DNA from: Thermoleophilia bacterium
GTDB lineage: Bacteria; Actinomycetota; Thermoleophilia; Gaiellales; Gaiellaceae
NCBI GenBank assembly: GCA_025929425.1
Contig: JAICME010000004.1
Location: 1 to 47,732, forward strand
Length of the DNA: 47,732 bases
Direction of reading: 5' to 3'
The position numbers were made by a program, and so were the translations under genes. Shown in pieces: positions 28,473 through 35,157 of this stretch. The stretch's first letter is position 1. Each line of letters opens with the position of its first letter. Under the pieces are notes generated by a model. The model did no database searches and was not told the origin of the DNA. It was given only the letters and a program-made list of their open reading frames with translations.

Positions 28473-31190
28473 TTGCCTTGGTTCCGTATCCGGAAGAAGC
28501 AATCTTCCGACGACCAGACATCTGCCGTATCCGAGCTCGAGGCGAAGCCCGAGCCCGAGCTAGCGCCGGCCGCCGAGGCGGCTGACACCGAACCAACCGA
28601 TCCCACCAAGCCGAAGCGACGTCGCGGCAGCCGCGGCGGACGCGGACGCAAGAAGCCCGGCTCCGTCACCGCCGGCGCCACTACGGCGCCGGCGCAGAGG
28701 GAGAAGAGCGAGGGAAAGCAACCGCAGCGCCGCGAGCTCTCCCAGCGGCAGGAGCGCCGCCGCGACCAATCGACCCGGCGCCGCCGCGAGCCGCAGCGCC
28801 GGGCGCCGCTGCCCGCTGCGAAGCGCGAGCTGCTCGTCTCCGTCGACGTCGGCGAGCGCCGCGTCGCAATCCTCGAGGACGAGCGCGTCGCCGAGGTCTA
28901 CCTCGAGCGGCCGGAGCGCCGCTCGATCGCCGGCAACATCTACCTCGGCCGCGTCGACAACGTCCTGCCCGGAATGGAGGCCGCCTTCGTCGAGATCGGT
29001 CTCGAGAAGAACGGCTTCCTCTACGTCGACGAGATCGTCCGCCCGGAGCTCGAGAAAGGCCACGGCCGCAAGATCCAGGACCTCGTCTCGCGCGGCCAGT
29101 CCATCCTCGTTCAGGCCGTGAAGGATCCGATGAAGACGAAGGGTGCGCGGCTGACGACGCAGATCTCGCTGCCCGGCCGGTTCGTCGTCCTCGTCCCGCA
29201 GGGCGAAGGGCTCGGCGTCTCGCGTCGGCTCGACGACGACGAGCGCACTCGCCTGAAAGACATCCTCAAGCGCCTCGATGTGAAGGAAGGAGGCGTGATC
29301 GTCCGCACCGCAGCCGAGGGCGCGTCCGAGGAGGACATCGAGCGCGACCTCGTCTTCCTCCAGCGGCTCTGGCGCTCGATCCAGGCGCAGGCCAAGAACG
29401 CGAAGACGCCGGAGCTGATCTACCAGGAGGCCGAGCTCCCGCTGCGGGTCGTCCGCGATCTCTTCACCGGCGACTTCGAGAAGGCGTACGTCGACGACGA
29501 GCGCACGCACCGGCGCATCGTCGGCTATCTCAAGAAGACGTCGCCGCACATGGTCGAGCGCGTCGTCCGGTACAGGGAGAAGACGCCGCTCATGGAGTCC
29601 TTCGGCGTCGAAGACGAGATCAAGTCGACGATCGGCCGCCGCGTCGATCTCCCGTCCGGCGGCTACCTGATCTTCGACTATGCCGAGGCGTTCACCGTCA
29701 TCGACGTCAACACGGGCCGCTTCGTCGGCGGGCGCGGGAAGAACTCCGGCGGCAGGCTCGAGGACACGATCACGAAGAACAACCTCGAGGCGGTGAAGGA
29801 GGTCGTCCGGCAGCTGCGCCTGCGCGACATCGGCGGGATCATCGTCATCGACTTCATCGACATGGCCAACCCGAAGAACCGGGCGGCCGTCGAGGAAGCG
29901 CTGCGAACCGAGCTCGAGCGAGACCGGACGAAGACCTACGTCGTCGAGATCTCGCCGCTCGGCCTCGTCGAGATGACGCGTCAGAACGTCACCGACGGGC
30001 CGCGCGAGGTCATGACGCGCAAGTGCCCGACCTGCGGCGGCGACGGGATCGTCTACTCCGAGGCCTCGGCTGCGATCGACGTCGAACGGCGGCTTCGCGC
30101 GCTCGCCGCCGGTTCGCGGGCGCAGGCCTTCCGGGTCGAGCTCGCGGAGCCGATCGCAAGTGCGCTCGTCGGTCCGGGTGCGAGGCGGCTGGTCGAGCTC
30201 GAGGCGCTGACGAAGAAGCGCTTCTTCCTCGAGGGCAAGCCGGAAACGCACCTCGACCACTTCGTCGTGGTCAGCGAAGGCAAGCTCGCCGATCTGGCGC
30301 CCAAGGCCCCGGTCGCTGAGGACGCCGAATCGATGCTGCAGCTCGTCGAAGTCGACCGGTACGACGCCGCTGCCGCCGTCGGCAAGCTCGACGGCCTCGA
30401 CGTCGTCGTCGCCGATGCCGCCTCCATGGTCGGCAAGCGCGTGAAGGTGCGCGTCGAGCGCGTGCTCGACGGCCGCGCCTACGCCGTCCTCGTTCGCAAG
30501 ACGAAGGAGGCGCCCGAGCCGCTCACCGCAGAAGGGGAGGCCGAGAAGCCGACCCGCAAGCCGCCGGCACGTAAGGGCACCGGGGCTGCGAAGGAAGCCG
30601 AGCCCGTCGAGGTCGACGAGCCGGTTGTCGTCGAGCCCGAGGCCGAGGCCGAGGCTGAGGAGGAGGCGGAGGCTGAGCCCGAGGAGCAGGCGGAGGCGAC
30701 CGACGAGGCTCCGCAGCCGAAGAAGAAGACGCGCCGCGGCTCGCGCGGCGGCCGAAAGCGGAAGAAGCCGTCGACCGCGCAGGCGGCCCAGACGGCAGAC
30801 GCCGAGACCGAGGGGGAAAGCCCATCCGTGGAGACGCCCGAGCCTGCGCGCGGTGTCACGATTCACGTCCCGGGCGACGACCTCGGTCGCGACGGCGCGG
30901 TCGAGCCACCCGAACCGGCGCCGGAGATCTCCGAACCAGAAGCCGCCGACGAGCCGGTGACCGCAGAGGCGGAGTCCGGGGAGGAAGCGCCGAAGCCGAA
31001 GAAGAAGACCCGGCGTGGTTCGCGCGGCGGCAAGAACCGCAAGAAGAAGCCTGCAACCGCTGCCACCAACGGTTCCGAGGAGCCCGCGCAGACTGCGGAA
31101 ACCCCCGAGGCGGAACCGGCTTCCGGCAACGGCGACTTCGAGTACGTCCCGATGTCCGAGTGGGCCGACGAGCTCGACAGGAACGGTTAG
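28473..31190 (+). CDS. rne: Ribonuclease E/G family protein
   Basis: Endoribonuclease for rRNA/mRNA processing, 905 residues. An N-terminal basic/acidic extension (1-110) precedes the S1 domain (about 125-210), the 5'-sensor and DNase I-like core with catalytic D411 (VIDVNTGRF) and D460 (VIDFIDM), and the zinc-link C518/C521 in CPTCGGDG. A TRAM-like module (VADAASMVGKRVKVRVERVLDG) follows, then a long disordered acidic tail. A basic motif RRGSRGG followed by RKKP-type lysines occurs three times: about 48-62, 752-767 and 843-859. TTG start with GAAGGAG upstream. The large natively disordered arms probably bind RNA and partner enzymes, as in degradosome scaffolds (inference). Next to the mre genes as in many bacteria. 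Confidence 0.92.
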   Translation: MPWFRIRKKQSSDDQTSAVSELEAKPEPELAPAAEAADTEPTDPTKPKRRRGSRGGRGRKKPGSVTAGATTAPAQREKSEGKQPQRRELSQRQERRRDQSTRRRREPQRRAPLPAAKRELLVSVDVGERRVAILEDERVAEVYLERPERRSIAGNIYLGRVDNVLPGMEAAFVEIGLEKNGFLYVDEIVRPELEKGHGRKIQDLVSRGQSILVQAVKDPMKTKGARLTTQISLPGRFVVLVPQGEGLGVSRRLDDDERTRLKDILKRLDVKEGGVIVRTAAEGASEEDIERDLVFLQRLWRSIQAQAKNAKTPELIYQEAELPLRVVRDLFTGDFEKAYVDDERTHRRIVGYLKKTSPHMVERVVRYREKTPLMESFGVEDEIKSTIGRRVDLPSGGYLIFDYAEAFTVIDVNTGRFVGGRGKNSGGRLEDTITKNNLEAVKEVVRQLRLRDIGGIIVIDFIDMANPKNRAAVEEALRTELERDRTKTYVVEISPLGLVEMTRQNVTDGPREVMTRKCPTCGGDGIVYSEASAAIDVERRLRALAAGSRAQAFRVELAEPIASALVGPGARRLVELEALTKKRFFLEGKPETHLDHFVVVSEGKLADLAPKAPVAEDAESMLQLVEVDRYDAAAAVGKLDGLDVVVADAASMVGKRVKVRVERVLDGRAYAVLVRKTKEAPEPLTAEGEAEKPTRKPPARKGTGAAKEAEPVEVDEPVVVEPEAEAEAEEEAEAEPEEQAEATDEAPQPKKKTRRGSRGGRKRKKPSTAQAAQTADAETEGESPSVETPEPARGVTIHVPGDDLGRDGAVEPPEPAPEISEPEAADEPVTAEAESGEEAPKPKKKTRRGSRGGKNRKKKPATAATNGSEEPAQTAETPEAEPASGNGDFEYVPMSEWADELDRNG

Positions 31191-31191
31191 C

Positions 31192-31197
31192 TACACT
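31192..31197 (+). promoter_or_regulatory. Possible -10 for rplU-rpmA-obg
   Basis: TACACT two bases after the rne stop; transcription would begin at the base of the 31205-31223 stem-loop, giving rplU a short structured leader. Confidence 0.4.
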
Positions 31198-31204
31198 GCC
31201 CTGC

Positions 31205-31226
31205 CGCGGGCTTGACGCCCGCGTTT
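31205..31226 (+). other. Stem-loop between rne and rplU
   Basis: CGCGGGC and GCCCGCG pair around TTGAC, then TTT. It lies after a TACACT -10 (31192-31197) and 8 bases before the rplU ATG, so it could be a weak terminator for rne or a leader structure of the L21-L27 message. Confidence 0.4.
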
Positions 31227-31233
31227 CCACGCC

Positions 31234-31791
31234 ATGAGCTCCTACGCGATCATCAGTCTGGGCGGCAAGCAATACCGCGTCCGTGAGGGCGAGCGGCTGC
31301 TCGTCGACCGCCTGCGTGCCGACGAGGGCGCGACCGTCGAGCCGCGCGTCCTGCTCGTCGGCGGTAACGGCGCTCCCGATCTCGCCCCGTCCACGACCGT
31401 GACCGCGCGCGTCGTCGGCCACGAGCTCGGCGAGAAGATTCGGATCGGCAAGTACCGGCGCCGCACCGGCTACAAGAAGCACACCGGCCACCGCAGCAGG
31501 CTCACGCGGATCGAGATCGAGTCGATCGGCGCCGCCACGCGCGCGAAGGCCGCGGCGAAGCCGAAGCCTGAGAAGGCCGAGAAGCCGGCACCGGAGAAGG
31601 CGGAGGCCGCGACGCGGGCCGCCGGGGACGTGCCGGAGGGCTACGCGTCGATGACGATCGCGCAGCTCACGGAAGCGGCCGGCGGTTGGAGCCGCGAGCA
31701 GCTCGAGGCCGCGCTCGAGCACGAGCGCTCCGGCAAGGCGCGCAAGGGTGCGATCACGGCTCTGGAATCGGCACTCGAGGAGAAGCAGTAA
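31234..31791 (+). CDS. rplU: 50S ribosomal protein L21 with C-terminal extension
   Basis: Large-subunit protein. Residues 1-100 are ordinary L21: [35 protein letters not shown] and [17 protein letters not shown]. The protein is 185 residues instead of about 103: after an Ala/Lys/Pro/Glu-rich linker (about 105-130) comes a predicted helical module of about 50 residues ([19 protein letters not shown] ... ALESALEEK) resembling the small Leu-rich E-E-L/Y-E helical modules found on some actinobacterial ribosomal and nucleoid proteins. The role of the extension is unknown. Stop overlaps rpmA start (TAATG). Confidence 0.95.
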   Translation: MSSYAIISLGGKQYRVREGERLLVDRLRADEGATVEPRVLLVGGNGAPDLAPSTTVTARVVGHELGEKIRIGKYRRRTGYKKHTGHRSRLTRIEIESIGAATRAKAAAKPKPEKAEKPAPEKAEAATRAAGDVPEGYASMTIAQLTEAAGGWSREQLEAALEHERSGKARKGAITALESALEEKQ

Positions 31792-32045
31792 TGGCGCACA
31801 AGAAGGGACTCGGCTCGTCGCGGAACGGCCGCGACTCCAATCCGCAGATGCTCGGCGTGAAGATGTTCGCCGGCCAGGACGTGACGGCGGGGATGATCCT
31901 CGTCCGGCAGCGCGGCACGCGCTTCCGTCCGGGTCCGGGCGCCGGGATCGGTAAGGACGACACGATCTTCGCGATGCGCGACGGCACGGTCGCGTTCCGG
32001 ACGAGCGGCGAGCGCCGCTTCATTTCGGTCGTCGATCCGGAGTAG
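31791..32045 (+). CDS. rpmA: 50S ribosomal protein L27
   Basis: 84-residue protein near the peptidyl-transferase centre. [29 protein letters not shown] is the diagnostic N-terminus, already free of the extra cleavable leader seen in Firmicutes, followed by [24 protein letters not shown] shares its A with the rplU stop. Three bases separate it from obg. Confidence 0.97.
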   Translation: MAHKKGLGSSRNGRDSNPQMLGVKMFAGQDVTAGMILVRQRGTRFRPGPGAGIGKDDTIFAMRDGTVAFRTSGERRFISVVDPE

Positions 32046-32048
32046 GTC

Positions 32049-33236
32049 ATGTTCCACGACCGCGCGCGCCTGACGGCCGTCGCGGGCCGTGGCGGTGACG
32101 GCTCGATCCACTTCCGGCGCGAGAAGTACGTGCCGCGCGGTGGGCCGGACGGGGGAGACGGCGGGCCCGGCGGCGACGTCGTGGTCGTCGCCGATCCGCG
32201 ACGGCGCGACCTATCTGGCTTCCGGCCGAACCAGAGGCTCCGGGCCGCCCGTGGTGGCGGAGGCGGCGGCCGTCTCTCGAACGGCGCCCGCGGAGAGGAC
32301 GCGGTCCTCCTCGTCCCGGTGGGAACGCAGGTCTTCGCAGGGGACGAGCTCGTCGCAGACCTGGCTCATCCCGGCGCGCGCGTCGTCGTCGCGGAGGGTG
32401 GCTACGGGGGCCGCGGCAACAAGCATTTCGCGGGGCCCACGCGACAGACCCCGCGCTTTGCGGAGGTCGGCTTGCCGGGGGAGGAGCGGGAGATCGAGCT
32501 GCGGCTGAAGCTCCTCGCCGACGCCGCCCTCGTCGGTCTCCCGAATGCGGGCAAGTCGTCGCTCCTGACTCGGATCTCGAACGCGCGGCCGAAGGTCGCG
32601 GAGTATCCCTTCACCACCCTCTCGCCCGTGCTCGGGACGGTCGAGGCCTCGGACGGCCGGCAGCTCGTCGTCGCCGACGTCCCGGGCCTGATCGAAGGCG
32701 CGAGCGAAGGGGTCGGGTTGGGGCACGAGTTCCTCGCCCACCTCGAGCGAGCCCGGCTGCTGGTGCACGTGATCGACTCCTCCTCCGACGATGCCGACGA
32801 GCGCTGGCGCACGATCGACGCGGAGCTGGCCGCGTACGGAGCAGGCCTCGACGAGCGGCCGCAGATCGTCGTCCTGAACAAGATCGACCTGCGCCCGGAG
32901 TTACCGGAATTCGGGATCGAGGACGATCGAATCCTCCGCGTCCTCCGGCTCTCGGCCGCGACCGGCGCGGGTATCGACGAGCTCCGGAAGGCGCTGTTCG
33001 AGCTCGTGCCGCAGGAGGAGGAACCGCCGGACGAGCCGGCTGACGAGATGGTCGACTTCCTCGTCTACCGTCCGCGCCCGTCCCGGCGTGCATATCGCAT
33101 CTACCGCACCGAGCGTGGCTTCCGCGTCACGGGGACTCCACCGGCGGAAGCGGAGCTCGAAGCGATCCTCCGCGGAGCGGGCGCACGCGCCGGCGACGAG
33201 GTCGAGGTGGGGGAGGAGCTGCTCGAGTGGGAGTAG
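32049..33236 (+). CDS. obg: GTPase Obg/CgtA
   Basis: Ribosome-assembly and stress GTPase, 395 residues. The glycine-rich Obg domain (1-155) includes GGDGSIHFRREKYVPRGGPDGGDGGPGG; the G domain shows the P-loop GLPNAGKSS (163-171), switch FTTLSPVLG, DVPGLIEGASEGVGLGHEFL and NKID. A C-terminal OCT domain (about 320-395) contains YRPRPSRRAYRIYRTERGFRVTG. ATG start is three bases after rpmA. The nadD start lies inside its 3' end (10-base overlap). Confidence 0.96.
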   Translation: MFHDRARLTAVAGRGGDGSIHFRREKYVPRGGPDGGDGGPGGDVVVVADPRRRDLSGFRPNQRLRAARGGGGGGRLSNGARGEDAVLLVPVGTQVFAGDELVADLAHPGARVVVAEGGYGGRGNKHFAGPTRQTPRFAEVGLPGEEREIELRLKLLADAALVGLPNAGKSSLLTRISNARPKVAEYPFTTLSPVLGTVEASDGRQLVVADVPGLIEGASEGVGLGHEFLAHLERARLLVHVIDSSSDDADERWRTIDAELAAYGAGLDERPQIVVLNKIDLRPELPEFGIEDDRILRVLRLSAATGAGIDELRKALFELVPQEEEPPDEPADEMVDFLVYRPRPSRRAYRIYRTERGFRVTGTPPAEAELEAILRGAGARAGDEVEVGEELLEWE

Positions 33237-33781
33237 TGCTGTACGGCGGCGCGTTTGACCCGCCACATCTCGGCCACGTCGCGGTCGCCGACGCCGCAAG
33301 GAAGCGCTTCGGAGCGGACCGGCTCGTGGTGCTCGTGAGCGAGCGCCCTGCGCACCGCTCCCTTCACGCATCGGCCGAAGACCGGCTCGCGCTCGCCCGC
33401 GCGGCGTTCCCGCGCGACGACGTCCGTCTCGATCCGTACCCGCGCACGGTCGCGCTCCTGCGCGCCGAGGGCTTCGACGGCCCGGTCTTCGTCGTCGGCG
33501 CCGACCAGTTCCGCAACTTCCTCGACTGGAGCGAGCCGAACGACGTGCTGAAGCTGGCGCGGATCGGCGTCGCCACGCGACTTGGTTATCCGCGCGAGGA
33601 ACTCGACGGTGTCCTGACGCAGCTCGACGAGCCGGAGCGCGTGCTCTTCTTCGAGATCGAGCCGAATCCGGCCGCGTCGCGGGACGTTCGGGCTCGCATC
33701 GCCGCGGGTGAGCCGCTCGACGGGCTCGTGCCGCCTGCGGTCGCCCAGCTCATCGCGGACCGCGGGCTTTACCGTCCGTGA
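33227..33781 (+). CDS. nadD: Nicotinate-nucleotide adenylyltransferase
   Basis: Adenylates nicotinate mononucleotide in NAD synthesis; 184 residues. The nucleotidyltransferase motif GGAFDPPHLGHVAVA near the N-terminus, the FVVGADQFRNFLDW substrate loop and the C-terminal ISSxxVR-like SRDVRARIAAGEPLDGLVP are present; the SRDVR variant replaces the usual ISST. GTG start lies inside obg. Its stop overlaps the rsfS GTG (GTGA). It follows obg and precedes rsfS in the conserved order. Confidence 0.94.
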   Translation: MGVVLYGGAFDPPHLGHVAVADAARKRFGADRLVVLVSERPAHRSLHASAEDRLALARAAFPRDDVRLDPYPRTVALLRAEGFDGPVFVVGADQFRNFLDWSEPNDVLKLARIGVATRLGYPREELDGVLTQLDEPERVLFFEIEPNPAASRDVRARIAAGEPLDGLVPPAVAQLIADRGLYRP

Positions 33782-34185
33782 AGCCCGGATACACTGAATA
33801 CCGACCGATCCAAGGACACGAGCAGACTCTGACCTCCCTCCAACAGGCCCGCCGCATCGCCGCTCTCGCCCTCGAGAAGCTGGCGGAAGACGTCGTGATC
33901 CTCGACATGCGGCCCGAATGCTCGTTCACGGACTACTTCGTGATCGCCACCGGTCGCAACCCACGCCAGACGGCGTCGATCTGGGACGAGGTGCACACGC
34001 GGCTGAAGCACGAGGAGCGGCTCCTGCCGACGAGTGTCGACGGGACACGCGACGGAGCCTGGATCGTCGCGGATTACCTCGACGTCGTGCTGCACGTGTT
34101 CACGCCCGACGCACGTGGCTTCTACCGGCTCGAAGACCTGTGGAGCGACGTGCCCGCGGTCGATCTCGACGCTGCAGTCGTCTAG
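33778..34185 (+). CDS. rsfS: Ribosomal silencing factor RsfS
   Basis: Binds L14 and blocks subunit joining under starvation. The 135-residue product has the RsfS/DUF143 signatures ALEKLAEDVVILDM, CSFTDYFVIATGRNPRQ and the C-terminal DGAWIVADYLDVVLHVFTPDARGFYRLEDLW. The first 18 residues (MKPGYTEYRPIQGHEQT) are not typical, and an internal CTG at 33829 with AAGGA upstream could be the true start. GTG 33778 couples it to nadD. Stop shares CTAG with the convergent rodZ-like gene. Confidence 0.92.
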   Translation: MKPGYTEYRPIQGHEQTLTSLQQARRIAALALEKLAEDVVILDMRPECSFTDYFVIATGRNPRQTASIWDEVHTRLKHEERLLPTSVDGTRDGAWIVADYLDVVLHVFTPDARGFYRLEDLWSDVPAVDLDAAVV

Positions 34186-34937
34186 GCCGGCTTCAGCCCC
34201 GTGCGGGTCAGCAGGACGTTCCCGGCCTGCTTCGGAAGGCCGGTGACGAGCTTCCCGCCCAAGCGGACGTCGAGGCTCGGCGGATCTCCCACGTCTATCC
34301 AGACCGGCCCCCTTCTCAGATCGACCGGCAGCCTCTTCCCCTGCGTGAGCGTGGCTTCGTAGACGGTCGGCCCGCTCGCGCTGCCGGAGCGGATCCAGAG
34401 CCAGCAGTCGCCGCGCGAGGCGACGAGCACGGCACGGCTGGGGAGCGCGGCGACTACGTGGTGCTCGCGCTTCTTCGCTTTCTTCTTCGGCTTCGTGGGT
34501 GTCGTGGGCGTCGTGGTCGCCGTGGACGCGGGCGGCGCGGCCTGCTTGCCGTTGCCCGACGAGCCGCTGAGCCGCCAAGCCGCCACCGCTGCGACGATCG
34601 CGACGATCACACCGATCGCGATCGCCGGGCGAAGGAGGCTCCCGCCGCCCAAACGCGAGCGGGATCGTGCGAACCGCTCCGGCACGAACGGCAGCTCGTC
34701 GTTGTGCGCGTAGCGGTTGTTGTACTCATCGACGTAGAGATTGCCGTCGAGGCCGAGATAGTCCGCGTACGTTCGCAGGAACCCCTTGACGTAGGCGTCT
34801 CCGGGCAGCGCCTCCCACCGCTCCTCCTCGAGCGCCTGGAGGTAGCGGTCGCGAATCCGAATCGCCTTCTGGACGTCGGCGGGGGTAAGTCCTCGCTTCA
34901 GGCGGGCCTCGCGCAGGCTCCCACCGATCTCGAACAT
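34182..34937 (-). CDS. RodZ-like HTH membrane protein
   Basis: 251 residues. An N-terminal cytoplasmic HTH (5-70) with FEIGGSLREARLKRGLTPADVQ and the RodZ-specific RDRYLQALEEERWEALPGDAYVKGFLRTYADYLGLD, a single membrane span (about 104-121), a Pro/Thr/Lys linker and an extracellular beta-rich domain (about 165-251, DUF4115-like). RodZ links MreB to the elongasome; its occurrence 6 kb from rodA fits. ATG 34937 is chosen as the HTH begins there; the frame upstream has no coding character. GACAAT ends five bases before it. The C-terminal domain is somewhat shorter than in proteobacterial RodZ. Confidence 0.88.
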   Translation of the reverse strand: MFEIGGSLREARLKRGLTPADVQKAIRIRDRYLQALEEERWEALPGDAYVKGFLRTYADYLGLDGNLYVDEYNNRYAHNDELPFVPERFARSRSRLGGGSLLRPAIAIGVIVAIVAAVAAWRLSGSSGNGKQAAPPASTATTTPTTPTKPKKKAKKREHHVVAALPSRAVLVASRGDCWLWIRSGSASGPTVYEATLTQGKRLPVDLRRGPVWIDVGDPPSLDVRLGGKLVTGLPKQAGNVLLTRTGLKPA

Positions 34938-35087
34938 GCCCCATTGTCGCGAATGGCGCACGTCGGCGCCAATCCGGTTCGCGCGCGAGCCGGTCAATCG
35001 CAGCACGGTGAAGCAGGCACTCTCGGCGGGTGTGACCCGCTCGGAGTTGCCGGGTGAGCCGAGGGCGTTACGTAGCCCGAGCTCGAT

Positions 35088-35116
35088 AGTCCGCAACTCG
35101 CTGGGCGCTGCGGACT
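35088..35116 (+). promoter_or_regulatory. Eight-bp inverted repeat upstream of the cyclase gene
   Basis: AGTCCGCA (35088-35095) and TGCGGACT (35109-35116) are perfect reverse complements around 13 bases. They lie 30 bp upstream of the cyclase -10, overlapping where a -35 or operator would be. The 220-bp gap 34938-35157 otherwise shows only a small GCGGGT/ACCCGC stem at 35026-35040 and no further gene. Confidence 0.4.
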
Positions 35117-35145
35117 GTTGGCTAGGTTCGCGGGCGTCGATGCTC

Positions 35146-35151
35146 TAGCCT
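35146..35151 (+). promoter_or_regulatory. Leaderless-type promoter of the cyclase gene
   Basis: TAGCCT ends six bases before GTG 35158; no SD present. Confidence 0.5.
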
Positions 35152-35157
35152 CGTCTC

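Noticed and set aside
28381-28563. Possible upstream ORF (ATG 28381) overlapping the rne start
   Set aside because: Sixty codons with no SD and composition mirroring rne in another frame; a regulatory uORF cannot be excluded but is not supported.
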